Assembly: GCA_023399215.1 (NCBI GenBank)
Contig: JAEWQJ010000024.1
Coordinates: 1-64,000, forward strand
Direction: 5' to 3'
From: Methanobacteriota archaeon
GTDB lineage: Archaea; Halobacteriota; Methanosarcinia; Methanosarcinales; Methanosarcinaceae
Length of the DNA: 64,000 nucleotides
The position numbers and the translations under genes were made by a program. A model generated the notes under the pieces. The model searched no databases and had not been told where the DNA came from. It saw only the letters and a program-made list of their open reading frames with translations. Of this stretch, positions 34,291 to 42,372 are shown in pieces (the first letter of the stretch is position 1; the number at the start of each line of letters is the position of its first letter).

Positions 34291-34360
34291 GAAAATTAAA
34301 TTCATGAGGTCATGTTTTAATAGTATGACCCTATCAGGGGACATAGTCTATGAACTCATA

Positions 34361-34486
34361 AATAATCACAATCAAATAATCACAATCAAATAATCACAAT
34401 CAAATAATCACAATCAAATAATCACAATCAAATAATCACAATCAAATAATCACAATCAAATAATCACAATCAAATAATCACAATCA
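34361..34486. repeat. Nine perfect tandem copies of a 14-bp unit
   Basis: AATAATCACAATCA is repeated nine times with no mismatch, ending 41 bp before the pyrophosphatase ATG. There are no spacers, so it is not CRISPR. The array lies in the promoter/leader position and could vary in copy number. Confidence 0.95.
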
Positions 34487-34527
34487 TAAAAAGCAATAAC
34501 AAGCAGGAGTAAAAAGGAAGTGATGGT

Positions 34528-35025
34528 ATGACGGAACGACAAGTCGAAAGTGTATTTATTGAGATCCCAAAAGGAAGTCGGAATAAATATGAATATGATA
34601 AAGTGAAGAAAGTAATTAAATACGACAGAATGCTTTTTTCTTCAATGGTATATCCCTCAGATTATGGTTTTTTCCCTGATACCCTGGCCCTTGATGGCGA
34701 TCCTTTAGATGCTATGGTTTTAACATGGGAACCTACTTTTCCGGGCTGCATAATAGATGTACATCTTGTGGCATTATTCGACATGGAAGACGATAAAGGA
34801 AGAGATCAAAAAATACTCTGTGTTCCAAAGAATGACCCTATGTGGAATTATATCGAGACCGTTGATCAGGTTCCTCCTCATTTATTTAAGGAAATTACTC
34901 ACTTTTTCCAAACTTACAAAAATCTAGAGGAAAAAAAAGTGAGAGTTATCGGTTGGAAAGACCTCGAAACAGCAGTCACTGTACTTCAGGAAGCTAAAGA
35001 TCGATATATTGAACAAAAGAAATAA
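34528..35025 (+). CDS. ppa: Inorganic pyrophosphatase (family I)
   Basis: 165 residues. The active-site signature is DGDPLDAMVL, preceded by VYPSDYGFFPDTLA and followed by DDKGRDQKILCVP and a C-terminal KVRVIGWKDLETA. Family I soluble PPases hydrolyse PPi to drive biosynthesis. The opening VFIEIPKGSRNKYEYDK with KYDRMLFSSMVYP is typical. AGGAAGTGATGGT precedes ATG. The 14-bp tandem array sits just upstream. Confidence 0.95.
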   Translation: MTERQVESVFIEIPKGSRNKYEYDKVKKVIKYDRMLFSSMVYPSDYGFFPDTLALDGDPLDAMVLTWEPTFPGCIIDVHLVALFDMEDDKGRDQKILCVPKNDPMWNYIETVDQVPPHLFKEITHFFQTYKNLEEKKVRVIGWKDLETAVTVLQEAKDRYIEQKK

Positions 35026-35168
35026 AATCATCAGTGAGGGGCTTAAGCTCTATAATTTGTCCAGCTAAGTGACCCTTAAAAATTTATCATTTTTATAGTC
35101 TTGCCTATGCCCGGAGACAGATCTTCCTCATTGAGCTTGGTAAAGTCCCACTCACTGATTCAACTACC

Positions 35169-36008
35169 TCAGCTCCTCTGTCTTTTTGACCACTCTATCC
35201 GTCGATCATGAGCCATTTTCAGCAGGAAATCTTCTGCGACTTCAGAGAAATTACAGTATTCATGCCAAAGCCATCCGCCTGGTTGCTCTGGCACTACAAT
35301 TATCCCTTTTTTATCCGCAACACCCTGAAGGATTATCTGTGCGGCTTCTTCAGCTGGAATTGCGTCTTCAGGGGCTTTTATCTCTTCATGAACTGGACCC
35401 AGTATAGGCTTTTTCCAGATCCGTGAAACGACAGATGCGGGACATGTAACTGAAAAATGAATGCCTTCTTCAGCAAATTCGTACCGCATGCTTTCACTCA
35501 TCCCAACAACTGCATACTTGGTAGCACAATAAAGAGACTGGAATGGGAAAGGTATCAGTCCTGCAAGTGAAGCCGTGTTAACAATATGCCCTCCACCCTG
35601 AAGACGCATAAATGGCAACGCGGCATTAATTCCGTATATAACGCTCCAGAGATTGACATCAATAATAGATCGCCAGTGTTCAAGCGTAGCGTCACCGGTC
35701 GGCATCGTACCTCCAATTCCCGCATTATTAAATAGAAAGTCAATTCTACCTTCCGCGGCAACCGTATCCTGAATAGCTTTATCCACCTCCGGCTGTTTTG
35801 TCACATCAACAAGCAGAATTCGAATCTGTTCGGCATATGAATCAAGAGTCTTAGCCGCTGATTCCAGACTTTCCGCATTTCGACCAGCCATGAAGACTAT
35901 TGCTCCCTTTTCCAGAAGCGCTTCACTTATCGCATACCCGATTCCGGAATTTGCACCGGTTACCAGACAACATTTATCCTTGAAATATTCATCATTCCCC
36001 ACTTTCAT
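35169..36008 (-). CDS. Short-chain dehydrogenase/reductase
   Basis: 279 residues. The cofactor motif CCLVTGANSGIGYAIS (TGxxxGIG) and NNAGIGG precede the catalytic Ser in VNTASLAGLIPFP and YxxxK in LYCATKYAVVG. The arginine in VFMAGRNAES at the end of beta-2 suggests NADP. The C-terminus (GGWLWHEYCNFSEVAEDFLL) is not diagnostic. It lies about 80 bp after the membrane protein gene and has G+C-richer codon use than the surrounding region, like the next two genes. Substrate unknown; a link to the DUF362/ADC genes is inference. Confidence 0.87.
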   Translation of the reverse strand: MKVGNDEYFKDKCCLVTGANSGIGYAISEALLEKGAIVFMAGRNAESLESAAKTLDSYAEQIRILLVDVTKQPEVDKAIQDTVAAEGRIDFLFNNAGIGGTMPTGDATLEHWRSIIDVNLWSVIYGINAALPFMRLQGGGHIVNTASLAGLIPFPFQSLYCATKYAVVGMSESMRYEFAEEGIHFSVTCPASVVSRIWKKPILGPVHEEIKAPEDAIPAEEAAQIILQGVADKKGIIVVPEQPGGWLWHEYCNFSEVAEDFLLKMAHDRRIEWSKRQRS

Positions 36009-36089
36009 TCCCCATTTTCATTCCCCATTCTACTTTTCACGTTTCTCTTTCGATTGATTCTTTTTGACTTACTTTACTTTATATGAGGG

Positions 36090-36557
36090 TTAAGACTCAC
36101 ACTGTCGAATTATCGCTAGAGTAGCTACTACATAGGCAACAGGCCCTGTATAAATCCCCTTGAACAGTGCCATTCTGTTTACAGAAAGCTCCGTGATGTC
36201 GAATAAAAAGAACATGGAGACGGTTAAAGTCATCATGACCAATACGGTACAGATGAACAGCACCGTGCCCAGTAATACCCCTCTCCTCGGCAACCTTGAC
36301 AGTATCGGCCCGGGCTGGGGTAGGTTTTCATCTTTGAATCGGCCAGCACGAAGCTGGCGATTAATATCAGCTGCCGAGAAGACCGCCACAAGCCAGGTCA
36401 TCACGATTGAAGTGATTATCGTATCAACCACAATTCCGGATAAGGCAACGGTATCCACGTTCCTGTTGATGAAAAATGCCAGGAGAGGGTTTACCACCAT
36501 GTTAATCAGGGCGGCTGCTAGGGCCTGTTTCTGGATATACGAATCTATCGAATCCAA
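36090..36557 (-). CDS. Four-helix membrane protein of unknown function
   Basis: 155 residues. Hydrophobic segments are ALAAALINMVVNPLLAFFI, DTIITSIVMTWLVAVF, VLLGTVLFICTVLVMMTLTV and TGPVAYVVATLAIIRQC. The start is a TTG (36557), the first possible codon after an in-frame stop, with GGAGG 11 nt upstream. It begins 3 nt after the stop of the DUF362 gene, so the two are translationally coupled. No family recognised. Confidence 0.65.
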   Translation of the reverse strand: MDSIDSYIQKQALAAALINMVVNPLLAFFINRNVDTVALSGIVVDTIITSIVMTWLVAVFSAADINRQLRAGRFKDENLPQPGPILSRLPRRGVLLGTVLFICTVLVMMTLTVSMFFLFDITELSVNRMALFKGIYTGPVAYVVATLAIIRQCES

Positions 36558-36560
36558 GAA

Positions 36561-38963
36561 TCACCATACCTCCGCCCCACCGTCAAAGTGAGCAGTGAAG
36601 ACCTTGCCTGGATCCTCTGTCTCCTCTACATTGGGGATCCTGCATGCTTCCAGGTACCCATATCCTGCAGGGACATATAGTGTGAAGTCGAGAGGGTCTG
36701 CGCCCTCTGAGACAGCCTTAAAGTAGTTTTTAATAGAAGCTGGATCGCTGACCAATTGATTTGTACTTCCGGTATAGGCTCCTCCGTTTCGAGTTTTATC
36801 TGCGTACTGGAATGCTGTACCGTATAGAGATTGGAAGTTGATAGTCTCAGGTGACTGGGAACCATAGATACTGTTAGTGAGCTTGATATGGGTAGCCAGC
36901 TGCCAGCTAGGCCACATGCCTTTGCCCCAGATCATTCCCGGAACGAAGGGGTCTTCACCACCCTCTTCAGACCGTGACATCTCAAAGGCCAGGGTTGCCG
37001 TCCACACGAGCGCATGCTCCTGCGCAAAATCATGCCCTCCAGGGTTCCAGTTTTTATTTGTGGGCTTGAGGCTGATTTCGGCAATAGTATAGAAATTCCC
37101 TCTGAGCTGGCCGTATTCTTCTGTTGTCATAATATCAAAGTAGTGGCTCATCATTCTGAAAAACGGAATCCAGATTCCTTTCCGCCCGTTTTCGTCGTAA
37201 TCTATTATCCCGTCATTATTCTCATCGAAGCCGTCCATGAATTCCTCTAAAAGTGAGGAGCCGGTCAGCTTATCGTGAGCCTCTGCATAACTCAGCAGAG
37301 TCTTCTGCATGTCCCATAGCATGCATGAAGGGTTATAATACATCGTTTTCGTCATTAGCTCAAGGAATTTCTTGTCCTCTATCCTTCCCAGGTGACCCTC
37401 CAGGGAAGCCAGCGGTGTCTCTGTAAGGGCGTCCCAGCCGACGACATAGTATTTCTGCTGCCCCACACCTCTCGCTTCAGCATAACGGTACAGGTTGTAC
37501 CTGAAAAGAGGGGAATCGAGGTCTTCCTCGGTTGCGATATTTTTCCCGTCAATTATTGCTACGGGTACGTGGTGTACAAACTCTGTGGGCCAGCCGTTTT
37601 CATCCTTGAGCTTCAATGATTCACGCATAGGTACCGTTTTGAAACAGTATCTGGCGCAGAGGAGGTCGATAGCCACACAGTCCAGGGACGCCCAGACGTA
37701 ACCTTCAGGAATTTTAACAGATGTTCCATTCCCTTCGTGGTTGATATTAATCATATCTATTCCGTCAATTACATGCACCATGAATATGTTCTGTGCCTGT
37801 ACTGCCCTGATAACGTCCACCTGAGTCCCTGGCATTCCTGCGGTTTTTGTTGTGATGTATTCTCCTTTCTCATCTCTTACAGGCAGGTTGGTATCGTCAT
37901 CCATCTTTACTACCCAGGGCATATGCGGTAGCCCACCTTTGAAAGAGGGGAATCTGGACGGGCACGCATATTTCCATTTCATATCACCACTGCCAGGATC
38001 GCAGGGAGCCTGCGTGGGGTAAAGGCCGATACCAAGGTTCTTGGTAGCATTTGTGAGAAGGTCCTGAGCATGGATCTTCATCTTTGGGACATTAATAAGG
38101 ATGCACCCGGGATAGTCTTTCAAGTCGTTACTGTCCCCCGGCTCCCCACCGACTATCACCTTGTGCAGTGTAATCTCTTTGTAGTTCTCTCCCTCCGGGA
38201 CTGCGACTGTCCTGCCCCTTGAAGTGTCTTCGTCAAGTTTGTTCAGGTCATAGACCATCAGCCGGTTTCCGGCTTTCCCTGGCGGGAAGAACCTTCCGGC
38301 AACGCTGTCCTCGTAGCCTCTCATAGGGTCGTCTTCATGGGATGAAGGGTGTCGTTCGGAAAGGTACTTGCGGACAAAGAAAAAACCCCACCCTCCATAG
38401 AAATCCTCACTCTTTCCTTCAAAAAGGGCTTCTGTGGCGATGTCCTTTCCGGAGGCTAACCTGAGAGAGATTGTCAACCCCAGGACAGCAGTTGAAGCCT
38501 CCCCAAGAGCCATCTGATGATAGTGTATGTCAAGCCTGTCATGGAACCACCTCATCAGGGCGGCTATCAGAGACCAATCGGTACAGATGGGAGCCCCCAG
38601 ACCTTCGCCATGTGTCCCTGCGTCAATAGCGGTTGGGTTTACCAAGTTAGGCTTGAATAACAATTTTTTTCCGTCCTGTATCTGCGATTTCACCTTGCTG
38701 GCGAAACCCGTCTCTCGGTCCAGCCCGCCCAGAGAATGATCAAGATTGGCGTAAATATAATCGATTATTCCAACTATCTCCGCCCAGGCTGCGGTATTAT
38801 TCTCATTTATTACCTTCTGGAGTAAACCCGGAATTCCGGCATAGGTCTTTGAGACATCCATCCTGCTGCCAGCGACCGGTGATCCTTCAGAATCGATTTT
38901 TCTCTTTCCAAGTTGCGAATCGACAACTGCACCTTTTGAAGTTTCTTCATTTATGACACTCAT
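36561..38963 (-). CDS. Large DUF362-domain protein with EF-hand loop
   Basis: 800 residues. The DUF362 core is at about 95-450: LLFKPNLVNPTAIDAGTHGE, GAPICTDWSLIAALMRWF, ILINVPKMKIHAQDLLTNAT with KNLGIGLYP, IFMVHVIDGI. No ferredoxin motif is fused, unlike many DUF362 proteins. At about 575, FDENNDGIIDYDENG fits an EF-hand calcium loop (D-x-N-x-D-G-x-I-D-x-x-E). No signal peptide, so cytoplasmic. The last 250 residues match nothing I know. It is the first gene of the set DUF362, membrane protein, SDR and is divergent from the ADC-like gene. Confidence 0.8.
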   Translation of the reverse strand: MSVINEETSKGAVVDSQLGKRKIDSEGSPVAGSRMDVSKTYAGIPGLLQKVINENNTAAWAEIVGIIDYIYANLDHSLGGLDRETGFASKVKSQIQDGKKLLFKPNLVNPTAIDAGTHGEGLGAPICTDWSLIAALMRWFHDRLDIHYHQMALGEASTAVLGLTISLRLASGKDIATEALFEGKSEDFYGGWGFFFVRKYLSERHPSSHEDDPMRGYEDSVAGRFFPPGKAGNRLMVYDLNKLDEDTSRGRTVAVPEGENYKEITLHKVIVGGEPGDSNDLKDYPGCILINVPKMKIHAQDLLTNATKNLGIGLYPTQAPCDPGSGDMKWKYACPSRFPSFKGGLPHMPWVVKMDDDTNLPVRDEKGEYITTKTAGMPGTQVDVIRAVQAQNIFMVHVIDGIDMININHEGNGTSVKIPEGYVWASLDCVAIDLLCARYCFKTVPMRESLKLKDENGWPTEFVHHVPVAIIDGKNIATEEDLDSPLFRYNLYRYAEARGVGQQKYYVVGWDALTETPLASLEGHLGRIEDKKFLELMTKTMYYNPSCMLWDMQKTLLSYAEAHDKLTGSSLLEEFMDGFDENNDGIIDYDENGRKGIWIPFFRMMSHYFDIMTTEEYGQLRGNFYTIAEISLKPTNKNWNPGGHDFAQEHALVWTATLAFEMSRSEEGGEDPFVPGMIWGKGMWPSWQLATHIKLTNSIYGSQSPETINFQSLYGTAFQYADKTRNGGAYTGSTNQLVSDPASIKNYFKAVSEGADPLDFTLYVPAGYGYLEACRIPNVEETEDPGKVFTAHFDGGAEVW

Positions 38964-39161
38964 CTTTTCCCCTCACTCATGCAAAGTGGATAAAGTGGCA
39001 TTAAACACTTCTCGATAACACGACAAAGATTTCTCAATAAAAAGGCAGATTCAAGGCCTTATGTTGACTATCGTGAGATCTCTTTTTTACTCCCTTTGAC
39101 CTTTTTTACTGTATATCCGCGATATCCGGTTATTTTTTACATGTATTCTCAACGGAATTTA

Positions 39162-39191
39162 ATATACCATATTATATGTAATATGGTATAT
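39162..39191. promoter_or_regulatory. Perfect 12-bp-arm palindrome in the DUF362/ADC divergent promoter region
   Basis: ATATACCATATT (39162-39173) and AATATGGTATAT (39180-39191) are exact complements with 6 bases between. The site lies 58 bp before the ADC-like start and about 200 bp from the DUF362 start. It has the size and symmetry of an operator for a dimeric repressor (TetR or MarR type), but no such regulator gene is adjacent. Confidence 0.65.
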
Positions 39192-39249
39192 TTTATGTCT
39201 TTTATGATATCAAAAAAATAATAATAAATGTTTTCATATTAGATATTTA

Positions 39250-39876
39250 ATGCCTGAGCTAAACATCTCATCCAGTCAATTTCGAGAAATCGACTGGATG
39301 GCGGGAAGAGCGTATAATTTATTCCAGGCCAGTGTATCGGTCCGTTTTAATGGAAAACGTGACCAGCTTGAAGGGAATTTTTTTCTGGTAATCTGGGAGA
39401 GTAAAACCGTGCCGATACTCGGGGGCAGGGAACAGATCGGTATGCCAAAAATCTATGTCGATATCGAGGATCTGCATATCATTCGGCCAAACTACTACAC
39501 CAGCGCCAGTTACGAAGGAAACACATCTCTGCTTCTGAAAATGCTCAGGGCAAAGCCTGTTGATGGGGAAACACTGGCACAGATGCAGGCGTCTATGGCC
39601 ACAATCAACGCCCTTGGATGGCGTTATATCCCAAAAGTCGGTGCTCCCAGAGCGGACTTAAGCCAGCCCATCCTGTTCCCGCAGGGTGCCGAGGTTCATA
39701 GCGCCTGGACAGGGAATGGCAATGTCAAATGGACACAATTGAGCTGTGAGCAGAACCCGGGACAGTGGCATATCATCAAGGCACCGGCAGAGCTGCCTAT
39801 TTTCGAGATAGCTCCAGTCATCATGTCGAAAGGTATCGTCGTTTTGAAACCTAACAACGGGAGTGTTCTCGAATAG
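39250..39876 (+). CDS. Acetoacetate-decarboxylase-family protein
   Basis: 208 residues. The ADC-like core is FFLVIWESKTVPILGGREQI with GMPKIYVDIEDL: the GREQIGMPK segment corresponds to the conserved GRE.xG.PK of ADC-fold enzymes. Further on come ASYEGNTSLLLKML and PTAEL-like strands ending IFEIAPVIMSKGIVVL. Whether the catalytic Lys of true acetoacetate decarboxylase is present cannot be settled without alignment, so an aldolase, isomerase or lyase activity of ADC-fold relatives is equally possible. The start is the ATG after a short AT-rich leader. The stop lies inside a tandem repeat. Confidence 0.75.
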   Translation: MPELNISSSQFREIDWMAGRAYNLFQASVSVRFNGKRDQLEGNFFLVIWESKTVPILGGREQIGMPKIYVDIEDLHIIRPNYYTSASYEGNTSLLLKMLRAKPVDGETLAQMQASMATINALGWRYIPKVGAPRADLSQPILFPQGAEVHSAWTGNGNVKWTQLSCEQNPGQWHIIKAPAELPIFEIAPVIMSKGIVVLKPNNGSVLE

Positions 39877-39930
39877 CTGGAAATCGAATAACTGGAGATC
39901 GAATAACTGGAAATCGAATAACTGGAAATA
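39868..39930. repeat. Four copies of a 15-bp tandem repeat overlapping the ADC stop
   Basis: ATCGAATAACTGGAA-type units (first copy TCGAATAGCTGGAAA) repeat four times. The first copy contains the TAG stop codon of the ADC-like gene, so the array has grown from the end of the coding region. Confidence 0.85.
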
Positions 39931-40274
39931 TACCTGCTACAATCTGCAGATTTTTTTAACTTTTTGCAGGATGACTCGTAAATAAAAACATTTTATGAGT
40001 ATATCAGCATTCGAAGCTCCTGTGAAATATATAAAGAACCTTTCGGAATTCAAACATCATGTTTTAAAGTCCTCGATAAGTATTTATTCATTAATTTAAG
40101 GTTCTTTAAGGTTTTATAGATAGAATAAAGCTTTTTTTTAAAATTAAATCTCTTTAAATCCTTTATTCTCGAAAGTAACTTTATATTTTTGCCAGCTCAT
40201 TTAATGACTGTCAGCGGATTAATAGTCTGAAGACAATCAAAAATACGGAAAAAAATGTAATAATGGAAAACCCA

Positions 40275-40470
40275 GACAAGAAAACGTAAAACAACTGAAA
40301 AACCAGGCAAGAAAACCACTAAAATAAAGCAAGAAAATCACTGAAAAATCGGGCAAGAAAATCACTGAAAAACCAGCAAGAAAACCACTAAAATAAAGCA
40401 AGAAAATCACTGAAAAACCAGCAAGAAAACAACTGAAAAACCAGGCAAGAAAACCACTATAAAATCAGAC
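40275..40470. repeat. Imperfect tandem repeats of about 22 bp upstream of a secreted protein
   Basis: Units such as GCAAGAAAACCACTAAAATAA and GCAAGAAAATCACTGAAAAACC (20-base core GCAAGAAAATCACTGAAAAA) alternate about eight to nine times with no unique spacers. The stretch is A-rich on the plus strand and lies within the 5' region of the 40557 gene. Confidence 0.85.
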
Positions 40471-40556
40471 AACAGAACAATTCAATACAAGATCACTAGC
40501 TCGAAAAACAAAACTAACGAAAAAAATAGAGATTGAAGTCAATAACGGAGTACACT

Positions 40557-41375
40557 ATGAAAGTAAAAACAAAAGTGTTAAACTCAATTTACCGTTTTAC
40601 GGCGGTAATGATAGTATTATGTATTCTTCCTTCAGGCGCTTTTGCTTCGGAAAACAAACCTGTATTTACTCCTGGAGAGAACATAACTGAAGAAAATTTT
40701 ACTGATGTCCGAGCGGAAATGCTTGATTCCATTAGCGAACAAATTTCTGAACTTCAGAGTTTCTATACTAATGTAAGCGAAGCTTCCAGTGCATCCGACC
40801 TTCAGGAAGTCCTGTCAAGTCAAAAATGTGCAGGCATACCTGATGGAATGAATATGGGACCTGATGGAATGAACCATGTTCTCTGTGGGATGCCTGGATT
40901 ATTTGACATCACCAAGGTTGAGAACGTAACTGACGATAACTACACTGAGGTTCAGGCCGAGATGGTTAGTTCCCTTGGAAATATGACTGAAACACTTAAC
41001 GATCAGCTGGACAACACGACTGATGAAAATATGACTGCGATGCTCAATGAACAAGTAACTGATCTTGACAACCTGTCCAGCGAAATAAGTTCAGCGTCCA
41101 GTGCAGAAGAACTTCAAAATGTTGTATTCACCTATTTGCAAACCCAGGCTACCGACTCACTCAAAATGGAAATCGAACACCTTGAAGAGATGGCAAGTGA
41201 AAGCGGGAACACAACCGATGAGAATATGAGTGAGAACCTTAGCAGCAGGATCACAGAACTCAATGGTCTAATAGAAGATATCAACGGAGCAGAGTCACTC
41301 GAAGACCTTAAGGAAATCATGTCCTCTGCTCAGGGAATGCCCGGAATGGGAGTTGGAGGTCCAATGCATTACTAA
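40557..41375 (+). CDS. Secreted Ser/Glu-rich helical protein of unknown function
   Basis: 272 residues from ATG 40557, which has ACGGAG 7 nt upstream; the frame is open from 40533. The signal peptide FTAVMIVLCILPSGAFA is followed by repeats of a segment NVTDDNYTEVQAEMVSSLGN / NITEENFTDVRAEMLDSISE and SASSAEELQNVV / SASDLQEVLSS / AESLEDLKEIMSS. A Met/Gly/Pro-rich insert (DGMNMGPDGMN) and tail (GMPGMGVGGPMHY) could bind metal. NxT sequons suggest glycosylation. No domain recognised. Confidence 0.75.
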   Translation: MKVKTKVLNSIYRFTAVMIVLCILPSGAFASENKPVFTPGENITEENFTDVRAEMLDSISEQISELQSFYTNVSEASSASDLQEVLSSQKCAGIPDGMNMGPDGMNHVLCGMPGLFDITKVENVTDDNYTEVQAEMVSSLGNMTETLNDQLDNTTDENMTAMLNEQVTDLDNLSSEISSASSAEELQNVVFTYLQTQATDSLKMEIEHLEEMASESGNTTDENMSENLSSRITELNGLIEDINGAESLEDLKEIMSSAQGMPGMGVGGPMHY

Positions 41376-41511
41376 GGCGACTTCCCAATGAACCTTTGGA
41401 AGGACGCTTGAAAACAGCGCCGAGAACAACACTAAAGCTTAAACTTAGACAGATTTGATGGATTTATTAAAGTGAAATGAAATTGATAAAAATCGGAGAC
41501 CGAAGATTAAA

Positions 41512-41703
41512 AAGGAGATGATATGAAGATCTCTACCTTCCTCTTTCGAAGCAACCTACGATAAATCCTAAAATAGTCAAGGAGATGATATGAAGGATCT
41601 CTACCTTCCTCTTTCGAAGCAACCTACGATAAATATCAAAATAATTAATGGAAGGATATAAAATATCTCTATATCATCTAAATAACCTACTGTAAATCTC
41701 AAA
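41512..41703. repeat. Direct repeats (67 bp, two near-identical copies and one degenerate)
   Basis: Copy 1 is 41512-41578, copy 2 41579-41646, copy 3 (degenerate) about 41650-41703. Copies 1 and 2 each begin AAGGAGATGATATGAAG, a perfect ribosome-binding site and ATG. They open frames of 13 codons (41523) and 23 codons (41590) in different frames because of a 1-nt difference. The repeat therefore carries a translatable start but no conserved peptide. Confidence 0.85.
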
Positions 41704-42372
41704 AAATTACACCTAAATTTTGCAGTATTGTTTAATGTCAAATTATACCTCCGTCATATGGTTCAGCCAAATATATGAAAAAAAATTTGAGGGCCTATTA
41801 AAAAGCATAACAGTTGAACCCCTCCATCACTGAAAGTTTTTTGATGACTTCTAAATCCTTTTTGTATTTTTAGTAATCGACAATTACAAAATGTTATTGA
41901 AAAATCTGGTATATTTGAATTGACGGACTGGAACATAATATCCTTTCTATTAACAATGGTAATACATGGCGCCATCATCGAGGACTCGGTCAAGCCATTC
42001 AATGCAGCCGCTTAGTAGAGGACAGTTATGATTTTGATTCCAGGTCATTTGAGGATATACCGATCAAGCCTGAATGCGATAGTTGTTGTAATCCCAGTGT
42101 TCCTGCGGGCTTCGTGGTAAGTTCTTCCTTCAGTAAGGTTGCCTCGATAACGAAACATGCCTGAAGAAATTATAATTTTATAATAAGTAAGACAGAGACT
42201 TTATTATACAGTCATGTTTATATAAATAAATATTTATATTACCACTATAATTTTATAAATTGTTCTTGCAAGAAGAATTTTGAGCCATTTTTGAGCCAGG
42301 TAAAACATTAAATAACGCAATAATGTTGAGAAGAGAGACTTTTGACTTTACACCTGATTATCAAAGAATAAC
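41704..42372. other. Intergenic region with possible transposase scraps
   Basis: Near 41930-42010 a plus-strand stretch reads MVIHGAIIEDSVKPFNAAA-like before stops, which may be old transposase debris. I cannot assign it. A region before 42373 is A+T rich and carries the kinase promoter. Confidence 0.35.

Noticed and set aside
34361..34486. Possible CRISPR array
   Set aside because: The 14-bp units are contiguous with no spacers and no cas genes are near.
36160..36591. 143-codon plus-strand frame opposite the four-helix membrane protein
   Set aside because: Antisense shadow of a coupled gene pair; no start signal or family features.
40275..40470. Possible CRISPR array from repeated AAGAAAATCACTG motifs
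   Set aside because: Unit lengths vary, there are no unique spacers, and the sequence is simple A-rich DNA.
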